NCBI GenBank assembly: GCA_027475525.1
Contig: JAMWFC010000115.1
Span: forward strand, 744,001 to 808,000
DNA: 64,000 nt
Source of the DNA: Macrolepiota albuminosa
Taxonomy: Eukaryota; Basidiomycota; Agaricomycetes; Agaricales; Agaricaceae
Direction: 5' to 3'
Part shown: positions 1-11,963 of the stretch, in pieces
Numbering within the stretch: the first letter of the stretch is position 1
Layout: each line of letters begins with the position of its first letter
Notes under the pieces: model-generated
What the model saw: the letters and a program-made list of their open reading frames with translations, nothing else
Database searches by the model: none
Told to the model about the DNA's origin: nothing
Program-made: the position numbers and the translations under genes

Positions 1-481
1 TACAGGACGCTATATCATTTAAATGCAGACAAGGATGCAAAAGACTGTCTGTCTTTCTTTGCCAACAGATAGTTCTTACCAAATACTTAAAATGTCTATA
101 GATTTCTTAGGCAGTACCTTTGTTTGTCTGCACATAAAGCATAAGTATAGCCAAGACTATCCTTTGAGTGTTAAATCTATGCTAGAGCTGTAGAACCACA
201 TGTAACTCTTGGGTATAGCTAGGATCATCCTCCTAGTGCTAAATATGTGCTAGAGCCTGTAGAATTCACTGCTTTGCATTATCCCAGCCATATCTTTAGC
301 ATCTAGACTAGCACTGGTAACAACTCATTTTACTACATTATATTTTCTCAGAAGGCTCACTTCCTGTACTAACCTCTGTCCATGCTCTTGAAAACAACAA
401 CCTGAAAACAACGACCTTCTGACTCTTGACCATGATAGGAAAGATATCACAATATCTTCTATGTATACAAGTTTGAAGCGT
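1..481. repeat. Decayed CpG-poor repeat DNA
   Basis: No gene can be supported here. The DNA is AT-rich with almost no CpG and many TpG/CpA. An imperfect internal duplication of about 71 bp is visible (about 141-190 against 212-262, both holding GTATAGC and GCTAGAGC). It borders the solo LTR and is probably remnant transposon sequence. Confidence 0.5.
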
Positions 482-1523
482 TGATGATGCCAACTGTGGT
501 TGGGTGTGCTAGATGTTTAAGCAGTACAATGCTGTCTATAGCGCCTAGCATGCATAGTTGTAAGGAGTCCTGACAAAGTTCTGGTATGCTCAAGCAAATG
601 TGATAGAACAACATGCTAGATGATAGCACTTTGGGTGCTACTCCACAAATTGTAAGTGCCATAGCTTAAGCAAAGACATAGAAATAAAGATGGATAGTGC
701 AGTGTAATGTGCTTGTAGGTTGTACCATAAATGATGAAGACAAGATAGATGAGGCTAGCACCCAACTTAGTGATGAAGTTAGGTTAAGCTAGTGCGATTT
801 GAATGCTAAGTATAACTAGGTGCTCAAAAGGTTATGATTCGTTGTTATGTATATGTGAAGTCTATTTTTTATACTATGCACTACTGTATTTTCCAAGATA
901 AGTCTATTTGCAGTGCTACTACTTAGTGCCTCTCCTTGTGGTTTCTGCTAATGGTGACCTGTCAACAGCAACCAGCAGCACATGGATGACAGCAACCAAC
1001 AGCGACTCTAAATCAACTTAGAACTATATGAGTCTGCTCACTTTTAATGTAATTTCAATTGGCTAGGCCACTCTGGAGTATGGTCAGAAAATCCTCAACA
1101 GACACCATAAGTGCTAATGTCAGCACTATGCATTGTATCAATTCCTGATAGATCCAAATGTCAGGTTTGAGTATATTCTATGCCATCATCATTGATTCTT
1201 TTAGACTTCTGATTGAGGTGCCTTGTCAACTGGCAGCGCCTAATGCTAACCCCTTCCAGAATTTATCAGGGTTTGGTCAGAGTTACTTCTCCACCATCAT
1301 GCTAGCGCTATGAGTTTAAAACCTCCTAAGGCCTTGAAGTCAACCAATAGTGTGTGCTGAAAGACTAGTAAATGCTAGATAAGGCTAATAAGTAGAGTTT
1401 GCAATGGGGCACCAAAGTCAGAGATATCATGAGCTCTAAAAACTCACTAGAGTCTTTAGTATGTTGAATGTCAGTAAGCCCATAATGTCTCTTGATGTGC
1501 TCAGCCTGAGTAGAAGCCTATCA
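482..1523 (-). mobile_element. Solo LTR of the Ty3/gypsy family, heavily mutated
   Basis: This 1,042-bp segment runs from TGATGATGCC to AAGCCTATCA. It matches, in reverse orientation, the 1,043-bp LTRs of the full element at 44,482-58,265, and matches the LTRs at 38,501 and 58,937. No internal element sequence follows on either side, so it is a solo LTR left by LTR-LTR recombination. Flanks are GCGT (478-481) and ATGT (1,524-1,527), compatible with a decayed ACGT duplication. Nearly all CpGs seen in the young copy are TpG or CpA here, so this is the oldest copy in the window. Confidence 0.85.
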
Positions 1524-2410
1524 ATGTGACAATTTGAATGCTATTATCATGCACTCCTTGGGAATAACAGGACACCCAAAATTTATTTGTCATGGATAAC
1601 AAACCTACATTCTCCCATTTGCTACCTGCTGCCCAAACAATGAGAACCTTTTCACTACTGATGCATGAGCAGTATTTGTGATGAAATGCTGCATTGGACT
1701 TGTTAACTGCATCTGAACTCATCATTTCAACTCCAGAATGTGCATTCAAGCCCAAGCTCATGTGCAGATACTCCAAGAACAACATGGAGGCTAATAAAAA
1801 GCCAACAGAAGCAACACAGATGCTCAGGCAGGATTTTGTTGTCAACTGTTAAATAGAACTTTTAACTGCACCCTGAACTCATAATTTTGATTCTAGGACA
1901 TTAAAAACATCTCTAACTTACATGTGAATGCTTCAAGAATGATGAGGGGGCCAATATTGGCTGTTTAAAGGCCAATGTGAGTGATGTTGATGCATATTAG
2001 TAACTGTCATGTGTGATTCAGACTGTCACAGTATGCCAGATATTGAACTCATGATTTCAATTCTAAGACATGAAAAACCTCTTTAACTCCATGTGGACAC
2101 TCCAAGGGGCCAATGTGAACAATGCTGATGTGTATAAGTGATGTCACATATGACTCAGACTGTCACAGCATGCCAGACATTGCTCAACCTGGACTCTACA
2201 TTGAACATCAATTTTATCCTAACATCATCCATGAATCACTTATCAATTTCCAATGAATTCTTCCATGCTGTTTTCCGAACTATTGACAGCAACCCATTGA
2301 ATAAAATCAAAAAAAGTGAAGGCAAAAGGACTGGTGTGGTTCAGGGTATGAAGTATGTACCTTTGTGCCTTCTTTTTGGCTTTATTAGACTAACAAACAT
2401 TTGAATCAGT
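1524..2410. repeat. Degenerate repeat copies, CpG-depleted
   Basis: Two imperfect copies of a roughly 140-170 bp unit are visible at about 1,874-2,043 and 2,044-2,181 (shared GAACTCAT, GACATnAAAAAC and ACTGTCACAG). A shorter relative sits near 1,713. The short open frames here are not gene-like. The sequence is CpG-poor, as in the neighbouring solo LTR. Confidence 0.5.
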
Positions 2411-4479
2411 ATGTGCGCTTGTTATTCAAACATTCACGTGCTGCAAGGAGATTATGGGTTAAGTTACTTAATAGTCACGAGCAGGTTCGTTGCCTGTTTT
2501 CGCCGTATTTCATTGAATAAAACCTCTTTACAGGCTAGGAACTCGAAGCCACATCGCACAGGGTGTACCTATTCTTGTACGGCAGTCGTGTCGACGTCAA
2601 CACGTTCTACGCCTACAGGGACGACGAAGATAACTGAATAATATAATTTTCGAATTTCTATGTTTTTTTTTCATACATTTACGGAACATTTTTTTTTCGA
2701 TTTATGCTTACAGACAGCAATACGTACAGTTTCGATTTCGATACTTACACAAACATGGTCTGTATTTCACCCCTATGTCGTAAGCTATTCTGCACTGTAT
2801 TGCCGCACTGCCATGTCACGCTGGCACTGCCATGTCACGTCTCCCATAACACCCAACCGCGTAGACCTCGGTCTCGCCGTGCGTCGCAGCGGCCCATCCT
2901 TTTTGATCCAGAGAAATCAGCCTTGTGTGGTTCTCACTCATGAGCATACGTCGATGGTTCGCGCGTTCTCCTTCATGTCGTCTTTCTTCCACCGACTGTG
3001 ATTTTGGTTATCTGAAGAAGGTAACATCGGAATATACGGATCGTCGGTCACATTTCCAATTGTCCTGCTAATAATCCGTTGGATCCTTCCAGATTTTCCC
3101 TCGTAATTTCTTCGTCCAGATGGCTCATTACCCTTGCCGTCATCTCAGCTAATGCGTCTTTGATGTAAAATACCAAGTTGTACATCTTTCTTCCAGTGGA
3201 CACGAGGATTGGTCCAGATGGAGATAAATCCATCGTATAATATATATTCGGATATATCCTTCGTTACTCAATGGCGCAGAGGTCCCGATAAGCAACAAGT
3301 CAATGATGACCATCGTTCTCGATGCTCGGCGCCGGAGAGCTTGATTCAGATAGGATGGACATTATGAACTACTTGATAGCGACGAGTCGCCGGTCGTTCC
3401 GTGGCATTCAAGATGAAGACGCCTCCGATTGCGTAACTGTAGATATCTTGTCCCATGGGCATTTCAAACCTAGAGTTAAGATCATACTCGCTCAGCTGGG
3501 ACAGACCTTCGATCAGCAGGCAAGGCCTCCGCATTTACCTAAGTTCGCAGGTGCAGTAATGAAATTCCCAAAGGACAGTATGTGAACCAAAACTTGGGTT
3601 CTTCCGTGGACATGTAGACCTGTGCACTGAGATTATAGCAAGGTTCGTCGATTTGTCGAATTTGTCACGACAAATCCCAAGTTTGAATAATCACGATCCG
3701 TTCTTTACCAATCTTCTGGGTCCTCTTAGCCAAAATTGGACAGTGTACATGTAGTTTACTGTTCGGATTCTTTCAAATTCCCAGCTTTTTTTTTTCTTGT
3801 CTCCGATTCATGATCAGTTGATTGCGAATGTCAAACTTGGAATAGCCCTAGAATTCGTGCCTCGTGTTCCACGCCAACTACTTATAGACTCTTTTGACCT
3901 CCCTGATGTTGCTCTCCGGCAAGCGTCCTTGCTTCATTTATCTGACTGCCAGGGCACGCGTGGTCAATCGGGATACCTCAGCGTTAGTACAGTGCGCATC
4001 AGCTTTTCTCCGTTCCCGTCTATCTCAGTCAGAGTATGTGTGTCGAAAAGACGTCTTCCTTGTCCTCACAGCTTCTACTAACCAGGATCGTCTGGGTTAC
4101 TTTCATTTTGGCGCCGATTTGAGGTCGAGTCCAGGTGTTCTCGGTGTGTTTCAGACGCCATCACATCATTTTTTTCGTTCATCTCAAAATTTTGGAAACA
4201 GCCAGCACATACCTCCGTCTTCTCGTTCTCAATCGTCACTTTTTCGTGGTAAGCCACATGCAGCCCTTTCGACCAACTTGATTCAACTTAGGACATGCCT
4301 TCGGTCATTAGGTTACGTTCTGGAATTCGGACGTTATCACCAGTAGAACGGTTCAACCCGTCCCCATTCGCGCAGCGAAACACGTGATATTATCACCTTG
4401 CTGTACCCTTCCGCCGTTTCCCTCTCAGGATCATTAATACCCTTGCGTATTAAGCATACCTCTACTTTCTTGTTCTGTG
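2411..4479. other. Intergenic region, no supported gene
   Basis: Base composition becomes normal (CpG present) from about 2,430. Only short open frames occur, and none shows a family motif. Two minus-strand frames (3,048-3,233 and 3,346-3,534) are adjacent and could be exons of an unrecognised small gene, but no splice pattern convinced me. The last few hundred bases presumably include the promoter of RING gene 1. Confidence 0.4.
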
Positions 4480-6739
4480 ATGCTCACACTTGGCCCTGGG
4501 TCTGTTTGTGACATATGTCTAGATGCATTCGGCACTGGTTCCAAGGTGGCATCGACTATTATTTGTGGTCATGTATTCTGTTCTGAGTGTGTACCATCAT
4601 TCCCTTTCCATCGCGTTGACTTTAACGAATAGTCTTTCTGTGAAGGTGCATTGATAAGCTCAGATCCGCGCCTCCAACGTCCAATCACCCTGATACTAAT
4701 TACAAGCCCTGCCCTTTATGTCGCCATACATTCGATACGAGGACATATATTCGACTTCATGTCGACCACGACAATAATCCTCCACCAGCTATCCGTGTGG
4801 CAGCCGGGCCTACAGCGAGTAAAGAGGATGTGCACACCGTGCAATACCTGCTCGAGAGAATTATTAGCATTTTCAACGAAGGTTGCTCGGAAGAGGAAGC
4901 GCGACAATGCATTGCGGAGATCAAGACTTTCCTACGACAGCAGAAAGACGTCAAGCAGGTTCGTTGATTGCTCATCCACTTCCATGCACGCAACTTATCT
5001 GTCTTGTTCCAGTTTATTGAACTACGAACCTGCTTCAGGATGCTGATATATATCACTGACGTCCGGGTCGCAAGTCGTCAACTCAAGGCTCAGAAGACAG
5101 AACTAGAAGCATCCCTCAACCATCTGAGGGAAGAGAAAGCAGAAGTGGAGCGCAAGGCTAGGGATGAGAGAGTTCTGGCATTGTCGGTAGAGAAATCTCT
5201 GCAGGACCATGCTAAACTTACCCGGGATGGATATGAAGCAATGATCATGTGAGTGTCTCTCTCTCACCATCTTCCTGGATATTGAACAACCTTCAGGCAC
5301 GTGAGTTGGATATATTTGTATAAACCGGATTAAAACAATGCCCTCTATAGTACAACAGGCTTGCAACAGAATTAAATACGATCCGTGAACACCTCCAGCA
5401 CTCAGCTCCCGATGATTCTTATTCCCGATATGACCAATCAACTCGGGAGCTCGCCTCACGTATGACCCAACAGCTTACAGCTTATCACGACGAATACGTT
5501 AGGCGAGACGAACACCTTGCCGCAGAACCTGGAAATTTTATGGTCTCCCCACTCGCGGCATATTCAGCTCTTCCCATTCGTTCCTTTGGTCTCCCGGAGG
5601 AAAGCGAAGTTGAGACGCCTCTGCCGAAAACAAAAAGTCGCTCACGATCACCCACGTGTTCCAATCTCGATTCAGGCGATTGTGCCGTTCCCTATCCTGG
5701 AGTATCCCAACCAACACATCAAAGCAGTACTCCTCATGGTCGCACCGCGACCGTTAAGGATCGCAACTCCGAGCCTTGCAAACCCGTTCAGGACATTTCT
5801 CCTAACCCCGCTGCCTCAATAAGCGTAATTCAGACCGAATTAGAGGCCGCCGAAACTAATGATTACAAGGACTATCGATCGAGGACACACCGAAATCGCA
5901 AACGTCGCAGCCATGATCACAGCCCATACAACTATTCGCCGTCCCATGAGGAAAAGGCCCAATCTTCGTCTTCCTCTCCCTTGCCCGGCTCCAGCCTGAG
6001 GTTTCATGGTGGTGGGTCAACATCTGTTGATGTGACCACACACCCCGCAGGGATTACTCCTTTCGCTACAACGTCGTCCCCAGAAGGACAATCTTCCGCT
6101 TTGCCCATTTCTGGCTCAACTTCAAGGTCTCAAAACAGTGAAGCAATACCGAAGGAGAAGAAGCCTGTTGCGGTAACTACTACGCTGGCGCCAACCTCAG
6201 AGTCTCCACTAGCTCAAGCAATCAGGAATCATATGTTACAAGACCTTCTGCAAGACACGATCCCTATTTCCGGATCTTCTTCGCAGATTAATCCTTCTAC
6301 ATCTTCTATTCCATCACCTGCTATTCCTCGCCACGAGTCTCTTAGATCCGACGAGCAAAAAGGTTCTGGCCTCGGGTACTATCCTCTTCCACAGCCATCG
6401 CCGTCTCTACTGGCTGAAAGACGTGAGCTCCATCGACGGGAGAGTCTCCGTAAGTCTCAGGCTGGTGACACCCAGGACGAAGAGACGAACCACTCTACCT
6501 TGACGCAAGTACCATCGCGGCCGCCGCATCAGTCCTATGTCCATTCTCACGTGCCTGCCCCAACGTACGATCCTTTGAATGTCTCTATATCTTCTGCTAG
6601 CAGTGCTGCAAAGGCCAAGGCGCGCGAACGCGCTGAAAAGGCCATGAAGGAAATGCGCTCTGAGAAGGACTCTATTAGAAAGCAGGTTGAGCTAGAAGAG
6701 TGGCGCCGGTCGAGGCGCGCGAAAACATGGTTTTCGTAA
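4480..6739 (+). CDS. RING finger / coiled-coil protein with long disordered tail (paralogue 1)
   Basis: A putative RING-type E3 ubiquitin ligase-like protein of unknown target. The model is five exons: 4480-4590, 4659-4958, 5013-5248, a 4-nt microexon 5297-5300, and 5351-6739. All junctions keep frame, giving about 679 residues. RING ligands are CDIC (residues 10-13), CGHVFCSEC (29-37) and CPLC (55-58), a C3HC4 arrangement. Residues about 140-215 are Lys/Glu/Leu-rich with coiled-coil character. The rest is a Ser/Pro/Thr-rich low-complexity tail ending in a basic Ala/Arg/Glu-rich helix. Start chosen as the ATG just before the RING, as in the paralogues at 11,964, 26,636 and 34,745. The microexon phase is shared with those three genes. 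The exact acceptor at 5,012 is uncertain. RING identity is what I see; ligase activity is inferred from the family. Confidence 0.8.
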
Positions 6740-7725
6740 TATCCAGGCGAGGGCTCTTGTAAGAACAAGTGGCCTTCCGACTCTTCCGGCGCTGTTGCAA
6801 ATGACCGCTCTGTTCTTTGCCTCGCCAAACTTCGTCGTACGATCATCCTCCATATACCTCTGCACGCGGCCGCTATGCAGATGCAAGCAGTCATCGGAGT
6901 AAGTATATACCAGTGCGCATTCTCTCTATCCCTCGGGCTTGATTTTTTCTTTTCTCCACGATTACTTGAAGTCTTCATGTCCACTTCTGCTTTGTACCTA
7001 TGAGTGTTTCTCCCTTGATTGTTTCTCGCTCAGACTGTATCTTCAGGACTATCGAGATTCCTCGAGAGGAGAGTGGCGCCACCACTTCACCGCTCTAGCT
7101 CCTTTTATTCCAGCATCTTCCATTGCCATCGTACGAACCCCTCGTTTTCCCTCGCTTCGGTAAACCGCCGTGCATGATTCTACCCTAGCCATCCCCTCTC
7201 GGACCAGAAGCTTTAACTCAGTAATGCTTCTATCATTGTATTCTAACATCATCGGAACGTTGTGAACTCCTGAAGCTGTAACAATGACTATCCCATGTAT
7301 TTAGTTAGCATTGCATATTCAGATCTTAACATTTTATATCCAGGGACTTGAATTGTCAAACACGGGAAAGGAGAACTCAAGAAACGCCTCGATTCGATCC
7401 GAGAATCGGGCGATTGAAGGATGCGTGGCCTACAGGTCTTGTGAAGCATGAACATTCGAAGACAAGTCACCTGGATTCAAGAGTCTGGAATTCTTGCGGG
7501 CTGATGTACATTCAACGCTGAAGAATCGAAGATTTAGCCGGAAAAGTTAAAAATCAAGCAAGTCTCTTCAAGCATGCTCTAAGACTAGGACGATACAAGC
7601 AGAGCAACTAGCGGCACAAGAATGAACAAGAAACGGAGTAGTCCTCAATATGTAGAATAACTATATGAGAGATATGCGCGGCCAGCGTCTTGGAATTGAA
7701 GGGAGAGGGGAACATTTAATGTAAT
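6740..7725. other. Intergenic region between convergent genes
   Basis: It lies between the 3' ends of RING gene 1 and the VAMP7-like gene. Short open frames on both strands show no recognisable domain. I see no RNA gene or repeat here. Confidence 0.5.
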
Positions 7726-8683
7726 TTACGACGTAGAGCCACATCGATTTAATCCTGCACCGCAGAATTGAGCAGCAATGATCCATAACACGATCTCCAA
7801 GAGTTTCAATGACCGTTCCAAAAATGAAGGTATGCATTGACTTACCAGCCCTACAACGACGGAGAGCGCTAACATCTTTTGATTCCGCCACCACATCTGC
7901 CTTCGTATGGTCCTAGCGCCCCTCCTGAACGCAGTCGCTTGACCTGCCATTACGTCCGTCTTATCAACGAGAAGCTCGATTCGTTCACCTCGACTGAGGA
8001 TCTGTTCCACGTTCTGCACCATGATGTCCTTTACTTGATCTAATTCAGACCGGGCACGTGTCAGCTCGTCCACAGGGGGAGAAGTGTTATATTGGTGCAA
8101 CAAGGCTGAGATAGTGGGACCAAAACTGCCTTGGAGACCATATGCAGGGACTTCGTCGGAAGAAGAGGAAGAAGGAGCAGCCGTAAACTGTCAAAGTAAC
8201 GTTGGATTGGCCCAAGAAAGATGAGAAGGACGGACCTTTCGCTGAAGATCAGCCAGGAAAGCAAAAGGCATTCTCCTACGACGATAGCTCAGGAGATGAA
8301 ACGTCATGAAACTCATACACTTACCGTCCAGCAGCATCATCCGCCATAACTAGGTATGTGTATCCGCCTTCAGAAACATAATGAAAGAGGTATTGCTCCC
8401 AAACATAGGTGAGTTTGCTGCACAACCAGGTAAGTATCCGCAGTTCAATTGCCAATGATACAAACCTATCATTAGGAGGAATCTTAGATAGAATGGTTTC
8501 CGTTGCTGTGAACGTCTTTAGCTTTATGATGCATTATTTAACGAGAACTAAAGACCATGTGAAAAATCTCGTTTCCCAGCTTGATGCTCGGCCAAAATAG
8601 TTGGTCCTCTAGACACCAATGCATGTATCTTATGAAATCAATAGAAACATCAACTTCAGATATAGATGCCTTACCAAAGACAT
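7726..8683 (-). CDS. VAMP7-type longin R-SNARE
   Basis: A vesicle-membrane R-SNARE predicted to drive fusion at the vacuole or late endosome. The start is ATG at 8683-8681 with exon 1 coding only Met-Ser-Leu. Short introns with GT-AG ends follow, and the last exon ends at TAA 7726-7728, giving about 220 residues. The N-terminal longin domain includes IHALVSRGPTILAEH and KLTYVWEQYLFHYVSEGG. The SNARE helix follows with the zero-layer Arg in VQNVEQILSRGERIELLVDK. A C-terminal hydrophobic anchor begins at MLALSVVVGL. The order longin - R-SNARE - TM without a prenylation CAAX box separates VAMP7 from Ykt6. The final intron was placed so that the anchor stays hydrophobic (acceptor after CTTGGAG). 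If that intron is retained, the anchor is replaced by a less hydrophobic tail. Confidence 0.88.
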
Positions 8684-8981
8684 CTGTGCTTCGTCGTGGT
8701 TTGAAATGAAGGACACATGCACGATGGCTGACGTCGGATTCGTTTCTCACGAATACAGACAGTATTGATCAAACTTCAAATATACTACTCCAACGTACTC
8801 ATTTTCTAGTTCGATATAAACCAGTTTGTAGCTTTAGTTGTACATGGGCTTCGGTTTGAAGACGACTTACTTCTGAAGGCAGTGCTGCATATCGATTGAG
8901 ATGGAGTTGCACAACATCTATCGGAGTTGTTCCGTATTAGGCAGCTATGTTCTTGAAATGCCGCATTCTTCTGGCCGAATA

Positions 8982-9005
8982 CTGTGCCGTGACGAGATAT
9001 GCAAC
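8982..9005 (+). repeat. Left terminal inverted repeat of pogo-like element
   Basis: 24 bp, the perfect reverse complement of 11829-11852 and preceded by TA. A shorter internal echo of its inner end (AGATATGCAAC) appears near 9,174. Confidence 0.92.
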
Positions 9006-9282
9006 TTTTGAACAAAAGATTTTCTGTAGCTCCGTCCCTTCAGCTTATGACCTTGATTTTTTTGTATCAACTAGAAGAACATCCAATCTCAAGGTCTACA
9101 TTTTTTATTTGCGAAAAACTTGAGAGGAAACTTCGTCGGCCAATGGCCGAGCACGACATACCAAAAGTACGTAGATATGCAACCGCCGGTCACGCATGGT
9201 CACATCTCAAATCCTGACTCCGCTCACAATCGCACGCAAAGGCTCGCAATAAGGTTCGTTTGGCTTTCTAAATTGAGATATA

Positions 9283-11456
9283 TTACTGTGGAAAGTTATA
9301 ATAGTATGCACCAGTGTAATATGTTCTATCTATGGGGTAGGAATAAAGTCCCTGATGTGTCGAAGGACCAGCCTGTAGACTCAGATCCTGAGCACGATGA
9401 TCCACGGGAATGGGATTAATTTGAGTCAAAGTCGCAGAGAAATGAGTCGGAGGGAAATCAGATGAAGGAGTATTGGACGGGTCAAGTCGACGACGTTGTA
9501 GTGGTGTGCCGTTACCCAGACTTGAATCTTCAGGAGCAGTGCGTTTGCGACGAAATAAACCAACAAATTGTGGTTTACTCTTCAAATCTTCATCCTCAGT
9601 GAACTTAGCCTCGATACGATCCTGTAAGTCAGCCTTTGTGCCGTTTATAGATAAACCAAGAACCGAGGCAAGATCTTGAAGTGCCGTCTTGTTCTGGCCT
9701 CTGATTGTACCAGAAAAGAGCATCTGCGTACCCATTGTGGCTCGACGAATCAAGTTTTCCTTGTCCACTGCATCTTTCTTGGCCTTCTTTTCTGCCTTCT
9801 GTCTGTCCTTCTCCTTCCGAATTGCCCGCTCTTTCCTTGCCTCTGCTAGCCCCTCCTCTGACGTCATCACTCGGGCAGATGTATTGATTCGTCGTCCTTG
9901 CTTCGATTTTTCTGTGCGTAAATGAATTTGACGGCGGAGTAGAGCATTTTCACGGTTACAATAGACAATCTGAAGTTCTGCAGAGTCACACTGATCTTGA
10001 ACTAGCTTGAGCTGAGTCTCAAGTGCTGCAACGCGACTTTCAAGATTGATACATCGCTTTTCAGAAGACAGACTTGGCCTGACAGGTGTAGAGGAGGCTG
10101 GAGAAGAAAGGGACTGAGTCATGGATCGTGTGTGTCGGAGTGGTGTAGGTGTCATCGGTGTCAATGGTGAGCATGGCAAGCGCATGAGTAACGTTTCAGG
10201 CTGATGGTTTGACGCGTGATGTGCAGGTGTTTTGGCACATGTTGCAATGCTTCTTTGATGCTCTCCCAGGCTTTCTTCTAACCCACTTTGCTCTTCCTCC
10301 ACGTCACTCTCCTCATCCTCTGTCCTTTCGTCTTCTTCATCTTCTTGTCCACTTGGATCTGATTCATCATAACCATCATCATCACTGTCACTACTGTCAG
10401 AGTCAATGGTGTATGTTGGTCCATCAGCAGGGATAAAATCATCGGAAGATGCGTCTGGTGCTCGAGGAAGCTGAGTTTTTGCCCAGATTCCTTGGGATTT
10501 GATGGAAGTTTTTCCTGACTTGTTTCTCTCTGTAGCTTTTGGAACAAATTGTTTTTTGAACCACTGGTGCCCTATCTCATCATCTGTCCATCCATTCTCA
10601 GATGTCGCAATCCTAGCAACATTTATGAGTCGACACATTTAATAAAATATTAACTTCTCACGCACAGTACATCAGGCTCCTCAAACCACTCTGTAAACAT
10701 ACTCTGCCCTCCTGGAAACACGAAACATGGTTTAATGGTGTAAGTACCATCCGCACATACAGTTTCAATGATTGTAACAAGCTGAAGATCGTCGCTCTTC
10801 AGCCTGTATTGAGACTTGTCCATGAAGTCAAAGAGAAACTTTTCGGCCTTTCCTTTGCGACTACCACCCATCTGAACACCTTTTTCATCCATGTTGTAGA
10901 CATTTTCCCAAGGTATGTCGTGTTTTTTCATATGTTCACATAGTTGCCGAAAATAATTGTGAACGGTTGTATAGTTAAAGGCTCGTGCACGTTTTGGGTC
11001 CAGGCCACTACCACGAGCCAATTTGATGTCAGGATGGCGTTGGAGGAATCGACGTATCCATCCTTTTGATATTGGATGCTTCTTATTCTCTGGAAGCACG
11101 GCTTCAACCTTCGGGCCCAGGGTCTTGCGGCTTACAGGGTGGCCTGTGGTACCAAGATATTTGATCCATTCAACCAGGGCATTTTCTTGTGCAGGTGTGA
11201 GGAGCATTTGGCCACTGTGGGCTTTCTTCTTTGGTTGTGTCAACCCATGGTGTCGACGCCAGAGTGTACTTTTATAGACTTTGTAATACCTTGCAGCATC
11301 TGCCACTGTATGAAATACTCCATTTTTCAGGTCTCTAAGAGCGTCTTGAATGAGTTTCTCTGTAGAATTGCTCGGAGAGTTACGGTGGGTTGCTGCGCGT
11401 GTCATTTTGTCGAGGACTTGGAAACTGTTGTTTGGGCAGGCTACCAAATTAGGCAT
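9283..11456 (-). pseudogene. pogo/CENP-B type transposase, catalytic core partly deleted
   Basis: The gene reads from about 11,403 or 11,456 down to 9,283, with one short intron at about 10,640 (GTGAGAAG to TTGCTAG). The N-terminus has a helix-turn-helix of psq type (AARYYKVYKSTLWRRHHG) and a CENP-B-type HTH (VSRKTLGPKVEAVLPENKK, GWIRRFLQRHP). The first catalytic Asp lies in VYNMDEKGVQMG. After IATSENGWTDDEIGHQWFKK the usual second-Asp block (DGHxSH) and the following third catalytic region are missing. The frame runs straight into an acidic Ser/Asp-rich stretch and a Lys-rich coiled C-terminal region. That suggests an internal deletion and loss of activity. The C-terminal region remains open to 9,283. 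The family is recognised; inactivity is inferred from the missing motif. Confidence 0.85.
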
Positions 11457-11828
11457 TGCCGCCAGGTCGCATGCGGAGCTTCAATCTCATTGAGAATGTC
11501 ACGCTCCCACACAGATCCCTCTCATCGAGGCCTTTTCAGGGTACATAGAGCCTCGGAAAATTAGATTTGAGCTGTATTGAATGTATTAAACAATGTTATC
11601 ATGTAAAAAGTACAATAGTTTATCAAGAATCATTTCACCGATGATGAGGTGGTCACGAAATCAGACTTTTTGAGCACTATCAGATTTATTAAAGCTCAAC
11701 AACCAAAGGATCCTTTGAAATACCTATAGCAACATCTTTATATAGACTCTATACATGTATGAGATTTTTACGGTTCTCAAAAAGTACGCCGATGGAGCTG
11801 AGGAAAGGAAGTTGCACAAGTGGGCTCG

Positions 11829-11852
11829 GTTGCATATCTCGTCACGGCACAG
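11829..11852 (-). repeat. Right terminal inverted repeat of pogo-like element
   Basis: 24 bp, the perfect reverse complement of 8982-9005 and followed by the TA duplication at 11853-11854. Confidence 0.92.
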
Positions 11853-11963
11853 TAGCCTTCAGTAAGGCGCAGGCTGTCGTCAGTCAATTTTCTTATCGTC
11901 CCATCGGAAGGGTGTGGAAGTAGGTTCGGGTTATAACTATTTAACTCCTCAGCTCGGGCTTCT

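Larger units (their letters stand above)
8982..11852 (-). mobile_element. pogo-like Tc1/mariner DNA transposon, internally deleted
   Basis: A 2,871-bp element has perfect 24-bp terminal inverted repeats (8982-9005 and 11829-11852, starting CTGTGCCGTGACGAG). It is flanked on both sides by TA (8980-8981 and 11853-11854), the target duplication expected of this superfamily. The single gene inside is a CENP-B/pogo-type transposase on the minus strand lacking part of its catalytic core. The right end sits 111 bp upstream of the ATG of RING gene 2, so the element occupies that gene's promoter region. Confidence 0.92.

Noticed and set aside
3048..3534. Two neighbouring minus-strand frames that could be exons
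   Set aside because: No recognisable motif, and I could not join them with convincing splice sites. Noted only in the intergenic entry.
3894..4346. 150-codon plus-strand frame upstream of RING gene 1
   Set aside because: Composition and content look random and it ends before the RING gene. More likely promoter or leader DNA.
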